Assembly (NCBI GenBank): GCA_016794035.1
Contig: JAEUHS010000044.1
Span: 88,169 to 123,245 of the forward strand
Direction of reading: 5' to 3'
DNA length: 35,077 nt
Source: Planctomycetota bacterium
Lineage (GTDB): Bacteria > Planctomycetota > UBA1135 > UBA2386
A program made the position numbers and the translations under genes. Below, in pieces: positions 25,215-33,078 of this stretch (within the stretch, counting starts at the first letter, position 1; each line of letters starts with the position of its first letter). The notes under the pieces were generated by a model. That model had not been told where the DNA came from. It worked only from the letters and a program-made list of their open reading frames with translations, and did not search any database.

Positions 25215-26219
25215 CTACTCGACCTGCATCGTCACCGGCGCCGACAGTTCGTGGAGGCCGAACCGCAGCGTCAACAGGCCCTGCGTGCGCGACTTGCCGA
25301 CCGTGGCCAGCGTCAGCGCCAGCTGGTCGGCGGTCGCGTCGGCGGTCGCGTGGGCCAGCGGTACTTCGATGCCGCCCTCGAGCTTGTCGGCGAACACCGG
25401 ATCGAGCTTCAGCTTCTTGGCGGCCGCGGCGTCGTGCAGCGCCAGCACGTAGTGGTCGGCGGCGCGCTGCTCGAGCGTCAGGTACCAGTAGCCGGGGGGC
25501 ACCTCGACGGTGCCGAAGCGCAGCGGCATCGAGTTGTCGAGCGTGGTCCAGAAGTCGCCGCCGAGGCGCCACTTCTTGCCTTGCAGCTTGCCGCCGGCGA
25601 CCGCCTGCTCGTACTCGTCGTTCCACGGCACCGGCGCGTAGTCGACCGCGATCTGGCCCGGCGAACCCGAGCGCGAGAACCACGCCACGCGCGAACTGCG
25701 CCGTTCGGTCGTCTGCGCGAACGCGGCCATGCTGTTGCTGGCCTTGGCCTGCAGCGACTTGCTCAGCGTCGCGAAGCGTGCGTCCTGGCGCAGCGCCTCG
25801 AGGTCGGGGTCCGTGGCCAGCAGGCCGGTGTCGTCGAAACCGCGTTCGACTGCCTTGCCGAGCCACGTGAACGCATCGTCGACGCGGCCCTGCAGGGCGT
25901 GCACGCAGGCGACGTTGTAGCTGGCCGGCGCCGCGGTGGCAGGGAAGTCGGCGGCCTTCAGGTGTGCCGGCAGCGCTTCGTCGAGCTTGCCGCCCGCGTG
26001 CAGGCTGTAGCCGAGCATGTGCCATGCCTCGGCGTCCTTCGGGTTGGCGTCGCAGAGCTTGCGGAAGCCGTCGGCGGCGGTGGCGAAGTCACCGGCCTTG
26101 ACCGCCGCGTCGGCGGCGCGCCGGACCTTCGCGTGGTCGAGGGCGGGCGTGGGTTCCTGGCCGGTCGCGGTCGCGGCGAGCAGCAGGGACAACAGGGCAG
26201 CGGGGCAGTGGCGGAGCAT
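25215..26219 (-). CDS. Exported TPR / DUF2911 protein
   Basis: A 334-residue exported protein. MLRHCPAALLSLLLAATATGQ is a signal peptide. Residues ~30-160 form tetratricopeptide repeats (AADGFRKLCDANPKDAEAWHMLGYSLHAGGKLDEAL; SYNVACVHALQGRVDDAFTWL). The C-terminal ~150 residues resemble DUF2911: SGSPGQIAVDYAPVPWNDEYE, KWRLGGDFWTTLDNSMPLRFG, VEVPPGYWYLTLEQ and HYVLALHD, matching the family's use of a WR..GAN...T...  and PAG.Y.L pattern. Function unknown. First gene of the group reading towards the GlmS-like protein; 71 bp separate it from the DUF3299-like gene. The 152 bp upstream to the PPK2 stop holds no site I recognise. Confidence 0.82.
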   Translation of the reverse strand: MLRHCPAALLSLLLAATATGQEPTPALDHAKVRRAADAAVKAGDFATAADGFRKLCDANPKDAEAWHMLGYSLHAGGKLDEALPAHLKAADFPATAAPASYNVACVHALQGRVDDAFTWLGKAVERGFDDTGLLATDPDLEALRQDARFATLSKSLQAKASNSMAAFAQTTERRSSRVAWFSRSGSPGQIAVDYAPVPWNDEYEQAVAGGKLQGKKWRLGGDFWTTLDNSMPLRFGTVEVPPGYWYLTLEQRAADHYVLALHDAAAAKKLKLDPVFADKLEGGIEVPLAHATADATADQLALTLATVGKSRTQGLLTLRFGLHELSAPVTMQVE

Positions 26220-26371
26220 CTCGGGATCCTGGGGTCGGGGACGTTGGGGCGGCGGCTGTCTACGCCGCCGTGCGTCCGCCGGTGGCGGCACGGGCCAAAC
26301 ACCACGCCGCGCGGCACGCCGCGGACCGTGCGCGTGCACGCCGCGGCGCCGGCCGCGCCGATTTTTCCCGT

Positions 26372-27187
26372 CTACGTGACCCGCAGGCCGGCGATGCCGG
26401 GATCGCCCTCGGGCAGGCGGATGCCCAGGCCTTCGAGTGCGTCGAGCAGCAGTTCGCTGACGACCAGATCGCGGTACCAGTTGCGATCGGCGGGCACCAC
26501 GTACCACGGCGCGTGTTCGGTGCTGGTCGCGGCCATCGCCTCCTCGTAGGCGCGCTGGTAGTCGTCCCACCAGCGGCGCTCGTCGAGGTCCGCCGGGTGC
26601 CACTTCCAGCGCTTCTTCGGATCGTCGATGCGCTCCTGCAGGCGCTTCCGCTGCTCGTCCTTCGAGATGTGCAGGAAGACCTTGCGGATCGTCGTGCCTT
26701 CGTCGGCGAGCATCTTCTCGAACGCGACGATGTGCTCGTAGCGCCGCCGCCAGCGCGTCTCGGGCACGAGGTCGCGCACGCGCGCGACCAGCACGTCCTC
26801 GTAGTGGCTGCGGTTCCAGATCGCGATCTCGCCGGCGCCCGGCGTGTGCGGGTGCACGCGCCAAAGGAAGTCGTGTGCGAGTTCGTGTCGGGTCGGTTGC
26901 TTGAAGCACGCGACCTTGACGCCCTGCGGGTTCACGCCTTCGAAGACGCTGCGGATCGTGCCGTCCTTGCCGCCGGCGTCCATCGCCTGCAGCACGACCA
27001 GCACGCGGTGGCGGCCCTCGGCGTAGAGCGCTTCCTGCAGTTCCTCGAGCCGCGCGTTCAGCGTCTGCGTGCGCGCGCGCGCCTGGTCCTTGTCGCCGTC
27101 GAACGCCTTGGTCTCGTCGGGGGCGATGTCGGAGAGGCGCAGACCCTTGCCCGGCGGGACGCGGTAGCGGTCGAACTTCGTAGCCAT
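26372..27187 (-). CDS. Polyphosphate kinase 2 (PPK2), class III-like
   Basis: PPK2 enzymes transfer phosphate between polyphosphate and nucleotides. The 271-residue protein is nearly colinear with the Meiothermus class III PPK2 type: FDGDKDQARARTQTLNARLEELQEALYAEG, the Walker A QAMDAGGKDGT (residues 67-77), NPQGVKVACFKQPT, the Walker B/lid region IWNRSHYEDVLVARV and a lid KDEQRKRLQERIDDP. Class III enzymes can phosphorylate AMP and ADP. This class assignment is by resemblance only. Start ATG at 27187, divergent from the secreted-protein gene at 27297. Stands alone; the next minus-strand gene is 152 bp downstream. Confidence 0.94.
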   Translation of the reverse strand: MATKFDRYRVPPGKGLRLSDIAPDETKAFDGDKDQARARTQTLNARLEELQEALYAEGRHRVLVVLQAMDAGGKDGTIRSVFEGVNPQGVKVACFKQPTRHELAHDFLWRVHPHTPGAGEIAIWNRSHYEDVLVARVRDLVPETRWRRRYEHIVAFEKMLADEGTTIRKVFLHISKDEQRKRLQERIDDPKKRWKWHPADLDERRWWDDYQRAYEEAMAATSTEHAPWYVVPADRNWYRDLVVSELLLDALEGLGIRLPEGDPGIAGLRVT

Positions 27188-27296
27188 GGCGGCAGGCTAC
27201 CGCCGCGGCCGGTGGTCGCGACGGGTATCAGTGCGAGGGGCGAACTGCCCCCCGTGGCCCGATCCGGCCGGACGGCCCGCGGCGTACGGTGGCGCC

Positions 27297-28436
27297 ATGC
27301 GAAACGGAATCGCCGCGGTGATCCTGGGCGCGGGTGTGCTGCTCGGCCAGCAGACCTGGGTCGTCGATACCGAGGGCAACGGCGACTTCACGACGCTCGG
27401 GGCCGCGGTGCAGGCGGCGAGCGCCGGCGACACGGTGGTGCTGACCTACTGGTCGGGCCTGCCGAACGCCTGGAGCCTGACGCTGTCGAAGGGCCTGACG
27501 ATCGTCGCCGCCGGCCCCGGCCGGTCGGAGGTCCTCGGCCATCTGGTCGTCGCCGACCTGCCCGCGAACGAACGCGTCGTGCTGCGCTCGCTGCAGCTGT
27601 CGGTGCTGGCACCGTACCCGGTGCGCGTCACCGTGCAGGATTGCGCCGGTCTCGTCGTGCTCGACGACGTGGTGCTCGACGGCGGTTACGGGCAGATGTT
27701 CGCCGAGGCGGCGCTGACCGTGGTCGGCAGCCACCGCGTGCATGTCGGCCGTTCGCAGCTGAGCGGCGATGCCGGCCTGGTCGCGACCGATGCGACGGTG
27801 ACCTGCACCGACAGCTGGATCGCCGGCGCGAACGTCGTCTCGGGACCGGGCACGGCGGGAGCCGCGGTGGCGGCGACCGCGAGCCGGCTGTGGTTCGCGG
27901 GCACGATGCTGGCCGGCGGCAGCAACTACAACGGCGGCGGCTTCGCCGGGCCGGGCCGCAGCGGGCTCGTGTTGGCGGCGTCGACGGCCGTGCTCGCCGG
28001 CGCCCAGGCGCTCGGCGGCACCGGCGTCGCCGGCTACGCGGCGGGCGTCACGCTCGATGCGACCTCGTCGCTGACGCGCGACGCGGCTGTGTGGCTCGGT
28101 CCGGTCGACGCGATCGCCGGGCCGGGAGCGGTGGCGACTCTCGAGACCGGCAGCCTCAGCGGTGGGATCGACCACGGCTGGATCCGGCTCACCGCGGCCC
28201 CCGGTGCGATCGGCTTCGTGCTGCTGTCGCTGCCGGGCCCCGAAGTCGCGACGCCGTTCGGGCCGTGCTGGCTCGGCTGGCTGCCGGCGCCGCTCGCGCT
28301 CGGCTTCGTGCCGCTGGTGCGGCCGCTGCCGTCGTTGTCGTTCCTGCCGCGGGGCTTCGCGCTCACCGTGCAGGGCGCGGTGCTGCACGGCGGCGCGCTG
28401 CGGCTGTCGGCGCCGCTGGTGACGACGGCGCCGTGA
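27297..28436 (+). CDS. Large secreted protein, probable beta-helix fold
   Basis: A 379-residue secreted protein related in style to the one at 15237. MRNGIAAVILGAGVLLGQ is a short signal peptide, then a DTEGNGDFTTLGAAVQAASAGD segment that begins many right-handed beta-helix (pectin-lyase-like) proteins, followed by short repeated strands. The C-terminal ~110 residues hold GWIRLTAAPGAIGFVLLSLP, PCWLGWLPAPLALGFVPLV and FALTVQGAVLHGGALRLSAPLV, a module resembling the C-terminal domain common in planctomycete extracellular proteins. Function unknown. Divergent from PPK2 (109 bp) and convergent with the gene at 28440, only 3 bp away. Confidence 0.82.
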   Translation: MRNGIAAVILGAGVLLGQQTWVVDTEGNGDFTTLGAAVQAASAGDTVVLTYWSGLPNAWSLTLSKGLTIVAAGPGRSEVLGHLVVADLPANERVVLRSLQLSVLAPYPVRVTVQDCAGLVVLDDVVLDGGYGQMFAEAALTVVGSHRVHVGRSQLSGDAGLVATDATVTCTDSWIAGANVVSGPGTAGAAVAATASRLWFAGTMLAGGSNYNGGGFAGPGRSGLVLAASTAVLAGAQALGGTGVAGYAAGVTLDATSSLTRDAAVWLGPVDAIAGPGAVATLETGSLSGGIDHGWIRLTAAPGAIGFVLLSLPGPEVATPFGPCWLGWLPAPLALGFVPLVRPLPSLSFLPRGFALTVQGAVLHGGALRLSAPLVTTAP

Positions 28437-28439
28437 CCC

Positions 28440-29390
28440 TCACTGCGCGAACACGTGCAGGGCGTTCGTGGTCACGAAGCCCGTCGCGGTGACCGCGACT
28501 GCCTGCGCGTCGAACGCCACCGGTCGCACGGCCGCCGGCAAGCCGATCAGGTACTGCTCGAGCGGGTTCCAGGTCACGATGTCGAGCGCCGGCAGCAGCA
28601 GGCAGGTCTGGCCGAAGTACGGTGGCAACAGCAACGGCTGCTGGCTCAAGCCCAGCACCAGCACCTGCGGCACCGACGTCTGCAGCGTCTGGAACACGAC
28701 GCCGCGGTCGAGGAACGTCGGCTCGGCGCTGAGCGGCAGCGTCCAGCAGCCGATCGCCGACGTCGTGACGATCAGGTCGTTGTCCGGCACGGCGCGCACC
28801 GACAGGCTGCAGTTCGACCAGCCACTCGTGTTCAGCACGCTCCAGACCAGCACGCGGACGCGGGTCGGCGTCGTGCTGAACACCAGTCCGGTCAGGTCCG
28901 GCACGGCGGTGAACGTGCCCAGGTCCGGGTACTCGACCGAGCCGTCGGCGCCGTAGTCGATCGACGCGTACGGCACCGTTGCGCCGGCGGCGGTCGCGAC
29001 CGTCCAGCCCACCTGCAGCGCGCCGCGCACCGGCACCGGCGAGGTGACCTCGAACACGAACTCGTGCGGTCCGGCCTGCAGGCCGAAGATGCCGCCGACC
29101 GAGCCGCTGTTCAGGCTCTGCACGATGTTGCCGTACGCGTACGTCTGCGGCGACGGCGAGTCCAACACGTCCCAGGCCACCGCGGCGGTCGCGACCGCAC
29201 CTGGCGTGGGGCTGACCGAGGCGGAGGCGAGACCGAACGGCGCGCCGATCGGGACCGTCGTCGAGTCGGTCAGCGGACCGACGACGACTTGAGCCGTGAC
29301 CGGCGTCACGTTCGTCAGGGTCATCTGCACCTGGGCACGAACGGCGCCGGTGGCAGCGAGCAGCAGCAGCAGAGAAGAGGGGCGGAGCAT
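28440..29390 (-). CDS. Secreted protein of unknown function
   Basis: A 316-residue secreted protein. MLRPSSLLLLLAATGAVRAQ is a signal peptide. The body is rich in V, T, S and G with repeated strand-like segments (VQMTLTNVTPVTAQVVVGPL; YASIDYGADGSVEYPDL; RVRVLVWSVLNTSGWSNCSL). The C-terminus (QVLVLGLSQQPLLLPPYFGQTCLLLPALDI... to FVTTNALHVFAQ) resembles the C-terminal module of many planctomycete and myxobacterial secreted proteins ending in a F-TNAL-type motif. No catalytic motif is seen. ATG 29390 is used; the frame continues upstream but without family character. Convergent with the gene at 27297. The 82 bp upstream holds nothing recognised. Confidence 0.8.
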   Translation of the reverse strand: MLRPSSLLLLLAATGAVRAQVQMTLTNVTPVTAQVVVGPLTDSTTVPIGAPFGLASASVSPTPGAVATAAVAWDVLDSPSPQTYAYGNIVQSLNSGSVGGIFGLQAGPHEFVFEVTSPVPVRGALQVGWTVATAAGATVPYASIDYGADGSVEYPDLGTFTAVPDLTGLVFSTTPTRVRVLVWSVLNTSGWSNCSLSVRAVPDNDLIVTTSAIGCWTLPLSAEPTFLDRGVVFQTLQTSVPQVLVLGLSQQPLLLPPYFGQTCLLLPALDIVTWNPLEQYLIGLPAAVRPVAFDAQAVAVTATGFVTTNALHVFAQ

Positions 29391-29471
29391 GTCTGTGGTT
29401 CCTCGGGTAGCGGTCGACGCCTGGCACCTACGCCTGACCACCACCCGGCGTAACCGGGTGAGCGGAGTCGC

Positions 29472-30524
29472 TCAGCGCGAATCGGCCGAGCTGCCGTCGA
29501 GCGCCACCGTGCCGTCCCAGCGGTAGCGCGTCGCGACAGTGCGCCGCGCGTTGCCGCGCTGGATCGTGCAGAACAGCGGCAGCTCGTCGGCGGCATCGGC
29601 GGCAGCGACCACGTAGTGGCCCAGGTAGGTCGCGCGGTCGCCGCGAGGATCGCGGTCGAGGCGGTCCTGCTGCATCGGCACGTCGGTGCGCAGGCGGCCG
29701 ACGTCGAACCGCACGTCGCAGTCCGGCGTGCCGACCGCGATCACGGCGACGCGCTCGCCGCGGCGGAACGGGCCGTCGTGCTGCCGCGCCAGCGCCACGA
29801 CCGCGAGCCGCGGCGACGTCGGGCCCGGCTGGTTGCCGAGCGCGCCGCCGTTCAGGTCGGTGACCGCGTGGCGCGTCACCGAGCGCGTCAGGTACTGCAG
29901 GTGCGAACCGCGCAGGCCGGCCAGCGGCTCGGTGGCGGCCGAGACGTAGCCGGTCGGACCGCCCGAGAGGCCCGAACCGATCGTCTCGCTGCGGTCGGTC
30001 GCGAACAGTCGCTTGCCGCTCGGTCCGTCGACCAGCTCGAGGTGCAGCGCGACCTCGACGGTCGACTGCACGACGAAGTAGTCGCGGTTCCAGCGCCGCA
30101 CCTCGCCGTAGACGAGGCCGCTGACGCCGAGCGCACGCGCCAGTTCGGCCGCGTGCGCCGGGTCGGCGGCGCGTTCGCGCGGGATGCCCGCGTGGGTCAG
30201 CCGCGTCGCCACGTGCCACGGGTCCATCACGTCGAACTCGCTCTGCTGCAGCCAGGCTGTGACGTCGGCGCGCATGCGCTCGGGCACCCGCTGCTGCATC
30301 GGCAGGTCGCCGCCGCCCTCGAGTGCGATCAGTTCGCCGACCGGCGCCAGCTGCGCGGTCAGGAAGCCCTCCATCGGCGCGCGGTTCGTGAACGGCAGCA
30401 CGGCGATCCGGTAGCCGGCGGCGCGCAGCCCGGCCAGCTCGGGTTCGACGTGCTGCTGCACCTGCACGCCGGTGCAGGCGGCCAGCGCGCCGAGGCACAC
30501 GGCGGCGAGTCGGCGGGCGATCAC
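29472..30524 (-). CDS. GNA1162-like (DUF799-related) lipoprotein, first paralogue
   Basis: A 350-residue lipoprotein: lipobox LAAC with Cys17. The core resembles GNA1162/DUF799 outer-membrane lipoproteins: RIAVLPFTNRAPMEG, then AELARALGVSGLVYGEVRRWNRDYFVVQSTVEV and LHLELVDGPSGKRLFATDR, the family's 'LGaDaVlyg.v..w...y' and 'LvD..tG..lw' elements. The C-terminal ~100 residues add a beta domain with PDCDVRFDVGRLRTDVPMQQ and LPLFCTIQRGN. A closely similar segment occurs in the neighbour at 30521. The start is GTG 30524 in a GTGA overlap with that gene. Function in this organism unknown; GNA1162-type proteins are paired with CsgG-like lipoproteins in some bacteria, but none is seen here. Confidence 0.75.
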   Translation of the reverse strand: MIARRLAAVCLGALAACTGVQVQQHVEPELAGLRAAGYRIAVLPFTNRAPMEGFLTAQLAPVGELIALEGGGDLPMQQRVPERMRADVTAWLQQSEFDVMDPWHVATRLTHAGIPRERAADPAHAAELARALGVSGLVYGEVRRWNRDYFVVQSTVEVALHLELVDGPSGKRLFATDRSETIGSGLSGGPTGYVSAATEPLAGLRGSHLQYLTRSVTRHAVTDLNGGALGNQPGPTSPRLAVVALARQHDGPFRRGERVAVIAVGTPDCDVRFDVGRLRTDVPMQQDRLDRDPRGDRATYLGHYVVAAADAADELPLFCTIQRGNARRTVATRYRWDGTVALDGSSADSR

Positions 30525-31402
30525 GGCTGCACCTCCAGGCGCGCTTCGTCGCCGAAGCGGGAACGCGCGCGCAGCACGATCGGCGTCACGGCGGCGGCGC
30601 GGGGCAGTTCGCGTTCGCAGCGGTAGCGGTCCGTCGCGTCGCGTGCCGCCACCATCGGCACGCCGACCAGGGTGCCGACGTCGCAGCGCACGTCGACGCC
30701 GGCGCTGCTGCGCGCTTCGACGACCAGCCACGCGGTGCCGTCGGGTCGCCGGTCGATCGCGACCGAGGCGTCGCGCAGTTCGGGCGGCTGCGTGGTGCGC
30801 GGCGCGGCGTCGCGCTGCGGCACCGTGTCGGCGACGTCGGCGGTGAACTCGTCGACCAGCGCCAGCGTCGCCATCGCGGTGCCGTGTTCGCCCTGCGCGC
30901 GCAATTCGGTGAACACCTGCCCGCTGGTCAGCAGGAAGCCGCCCTGCGTCGCGGCGGCGTGGTTTGCCGACCAGTAGGTGCGGCCGTCGCCGTGCTGCAG
31001 CGCCAGCAGGCCGCCGAACGAGTGCCGCCGCAGCAGCCAGATGTTGAAGCTGCTCTCGTCGAAGTCGTGGCCGAGCACCAGCGCCTCGACACCGAGCGCG
31101 GTCGCCACGTCGCGCAGCGGCAGCGCCGACGCGTCGAACCGCGCCGGATCGCGCAGCCAGCCGTGTTCGGTCAGCACACGATCGGTCCACGCCAATTCGA
31201 CGGTTTGGTAGCCGCGCGCGCGCAGCCGGCTCGCGAACAGCGCGCGGGCGCCGTCACGCACCGAGGCATCGGCGGGGCCTGCGAACGGCAGCACGGCGAC
31301 CGTCTTCGGCGCCGGCACCTCGCGGTGCACCGCGTGGTGCACGCCGCCGCACGCGGCCAGCAGCAGCGCACCGAACGACGCGATCGGAACGCGCGCGCTC
31401 AT
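30521..31402 (-). CDS. GNA1162-like lipoprotein, second paralogue
   Basis: A 293-residue lipoprotein (lipobox LAAC, Cys18). It shares the layout of the 29472 gene: PKTVAVLPFAGPADASVRD, VATALGVEALVLGHDFDES, HGDGRTYWSANHAAATQGG (corresponding to the LvD..tG..lW region) and a C-terminal VDVRCDVGTLVGVPM that aligns with DVRFDVGRLRTDVPM of its neighbour, followed by another Cys in YRCERE. The two genes probably arose by duplication. Start ATG at 31402, overlapping the stop of the cupredoxin-like gene (ATGA), so the three lipoproteins are translated together. Confidence 0.74.
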   Translation of the reverse strand: MSARVPIASFGALLLAACGGVHHAVHREVPAPKTVAVLPFAGPADASVRDGARALFASRLRARGYQTVELAWTDRVLTEHGWLRDPARFDASALPLRDVATALGVEALVLGHDFDESSFNIWLLRRHSFGGLLALQHGDGRTYWSANHAAATQGGFLLTSGQVFTELRAQGEHGTAMATLALVDEFTADVADTVPQRDAAPRTTQPPELRDASVAIDRRPDGTAWLVVEARSSAGVDVRCDVGTLVGVPMVAARDATDRYRCERELPRAAAVTPIVLRARSRFGDEARLEVQP

Positions 31403-31806
31403 CGGCGACCGCCGACGTCGATCGTGCCGCGGTGTTCGGTGCCGGCGCCGCGCACGACGAACGCGAACGAGCCGGCGTCGTGGAAGCACAGCGTCGCGAC
31501 CGCACCGGGCGCCACCTCGGTCGCGCTGGCGCCGCCGTCGCCGGCCGCGAACCCGAGCACGGTGTCGCAGTCGTTGCAGGTGGCGGCGGCGACCTCGATC
31601 GCGATCGGCGTCGCGGTGTCGTTGCGCCACACCACCGTCGCGTAGGTCGGGATCGCGACGTGCGGCCCCGGTCGCAGTCCGGTGTCGGCGACGGTCAGCG
31701 TCGCGGTGTGCGTGTGCCGGTGCACGGCGGGGGCCGGCGGCGCGGTGGCGCAGGCGGCCAGGACGGCGAACAGGGACGGCGCGAGGCAGCGCGAGGGCGG
31801 GCGCAT
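31399..31806 (-). CDS. Cupredoxin-like lipoprotein lacking the blue-copper Cys
   Basis: A 135-residue lipoprotein (LAAC, Cys19). The sequence has a cupredoxin fold signature: ATVVWRNDTATPIAIEV, then PGAVATLCFHDAGSFAFVVRG and EHRGTIDV, which align to W.N.D...H and PG.Y.F.C..H.GM.G strands of small blue copper proteins. However the Cys expected in the FVV strand is replaced (VRG), and the remaining candidates are CNDC (77-80), C107/H109, H125 and a His-rich start (VHRHTHT, 28-34). It may bind copper in a different way or none. Located directly downstream of the Rrf2 regulator (51 bp) and coupled to the two GNA1162-like genes, so it may belong to the nos locus. Confidence 0.7.
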   Translation of the reverse strand: MRPPSRCLAPSLFAVLAACATAPPAPAVHRHTHTATLTVADTGLRPGPHVAIPTYATVVWRNDTATPIAIEVAAATCNDCDTVLGFAAGDGGASATEVAPGAVATLCFHDAGSFAFVVRGAGTEHRGTIDVGGRR

Positions 31807-31856
31807 GGGGCGCTGCAATACGAGCCGCCGCCCCGTGGTTCCATCGCCGCGCCGAC

Positions 31857-32279
31857 TCAGGCGCGGCGGCGCGTGCGCGGCGGCGCCGGACCGAGGTCCG
31901 CCAGCGTGCTGTCCTGCGCCCACTCGTCGAGCCCTTGCTGCAGCCTGGTCCACAGCGGGTGCAGTTCACACGGGTTGTGCGGGTCGCAGGCGGCGTAGCC
32001 GAACGCGCAGCCGCCGTCGAGTTCGACGTCGATCGCGCGCAACACGTCGGCGAAGCGGACCTTTGCCGGCGGCTGCATCAGCGCGAAGCCGCCGCCGTGG
32101 CCGCGCTGCGAGCGCACCAGCCGCGCGACGACGAGCTTGCGCATGACCTTCGACAGGTACTGACGCGGCACGCCGGTGCGCTCGGCGAGTGCCTGCACCG
32201 TGAGGCTTTCCCCCGGGGCGAGCCGGGCGAGTGTCGCCATCGCACGGAGACCGTAGACGGCGGTGAGGTTGAGCAACAT
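31857..32279 (-). CDS. Rrf2-family Fe-S regulator, NsrR-like
   Basis: A 140-residue winged-helix regulator. The N-terminal domain is Rrf2: LNLTAVYGLRAMATLARLAPG, LTVQALAERTGVPRQYLSKVM and RSQRGHGGGFALMQPPAKV. Three cysteines follow at C91, C98 and C104 (CAFGYAACDPHNPC), a spacing of C-x6-C-x5-C close to that of Fe-S Rrf2 proteins NsrR and IscR, so an iron-sulfur cluster is likely. Its place beside nosZ makes NO-sensing NsrR the best guess over IscR. Start ATG at 32279. It is 57 bp downstream of the fasciclin gene on the same strand and 51 bp upstream of the cupredoxin-like gene. Candidate operator: the palindrome at 32894. Confidence 0.85.
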   Translation of the reverse strand: MLLNLTAVYGLRAMATLARLAPGESLTVQALAERTGVPRQYLSKVMRKLVVARLVRSQRGHGGGFALMQPPAKVRFADVLRAIDVELDGGCAFGYAACDPHNPCELHPLWTRLQQGLDEWAQDSTLADLGPAPPRTRRRA

Positions 32280-32336
32280 GGCCGGATTCTGGGGTTGGCC
32301 GGCCGCCGGCACCAGGGCCGCGCGGCGGCCCGAGCC

Positions 32337-32885
32337 TCAGTTGGCGGGCGGCAGCAGCACGCCGTCGACTACGTGCACGATGCCGTTGGAGGCGCGGATC
32401 GAGGCCGTGATCGTCGCGTCGTTGATCAGGATCTTGCCGTCGCGGTGGCGGATCCGCGCGCGCTTGCCGTTCGCCATGCCGAGCTCCATGCCGTCCTTCA
32501 GCGCCGGCACCTCGAACGTCGCCGGCGCGACGTGGTACTTCAGCACGTTCTTCAGGTCGTCGAGCTTCTCCGGCTTCAGCAGGCCGTCGACGGTGCCCGC
32601 CGGCAGCTTGTCGAAGGCGGCATTGGTCGGCGCAAAGACCGTCAGCGGTCCGGGATTGGCGACCGACGTCACGTAGTTCGCCGCTTTCAGCGCGGCGACG
32701 AGCGTCGTGTGGTCCTTCGAACCGACCGCGATGCTGACAATGTTGTCCGGGTCGAGTGGCGGGATGTCGCTGCCGGACTTCGTCGGTGCGGCGGCCGGCT
32801 GCGGCTGTGGGGTCGCTGCCGACGGGTCGCCGCAGGCGGCGCCGCAGAGAACGAAGGCCAAGGAAGCGGTGACGAGCGTGCGCAT
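32337..32885 (-). CDS. Fasciclin (FAS1) domain lipoprotein
   Basis: A 182-residue protein with a lipoprotein signal (GAAC, Cys18), a flexible Pro/Ala-rich linker (residues ~20-45) and one FAS1 domain: H1 box TVFAPTNAAF (82-91), YH (117-118) and H2-like GIVHVVDGVLLP at the C-terminus. FAS1 domains usually mediate protein or polysaccharide binding. Start ATG at 32885 with GGAG five bases upstream. It is divergent from the cytochrome c and nosZ genes (193 bp), and the CTTGTC...GACAAG palindrome sits just upstream of its ribosome site. A role as adhesion or scaffolding partner for the nos lipoproteins is inference. Confidence 0.9.
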   Translation of the reverse strand: MRTLVTASLAFVLCGAACGDPSAATPQPQPAAAPTKSGSDIPPLDPDNIVSIAVGSKDHTTLVAALKAANYVTSVANPGPLTVFAPTNAAFDKLPAGTVDGLLKPEKLDDLKNVLKYHVAPATFEVPALKDGMELGMANGKRARIRHRDGKILINDATITASIRASNGIVHVVDGVLLPPAN

Positions 32886-32893
32886 GGAGACTC

Positions 32894-32913
32894 CTTGTCT
32901 ATTAATGGACAAG
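32894..32913. promoter_or_regulatory. 20-bp near-perfect palindrome, candidate Rrf2 operator
   Basis: CTTGTCTATTAATGGACAAG reads the same on the other strand except at two symmetric positions. It lies between the fasciclin ribosome site and its likely promoter, with an AT-rich core (TTAAT) that may form the -10 region. It is AT-rich against the GC-rich window. Binding by the Rrf2-family protein encoded two genes away is inference. No second copy was seen before the cytochrome gene. Confidence 0.6.
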
Positions 32914-33078
32914 AACATCCAAGAATGACTGAGTTTCCACCGGGCCGATCGCGGCGCTGGAACGGACCTATCAGCGGTGGACCTAGTGCGTAGTCGAGGC
33001 AGCAACTGCAGCCCCGTCCCCACTTCTCTGTATTTATGGATCCGCGACTCCATTATGACCGGCACTGGAGACACCACG

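Noticed and set aside
26220..26371. GC-rich stem candidates between the PPK2 and TPR genes
   Set aside because: The stems are imperfect and have no U-tract, so they cannot be told from GC-rich background.
32886..33078. FNR/Dnr-type site upstream of the cytochrome c gene
   Set aside because: No TTGAT-N4-ATCAA or close variant found; the only dyad is the CTTGTC...GACAAG palindrome.
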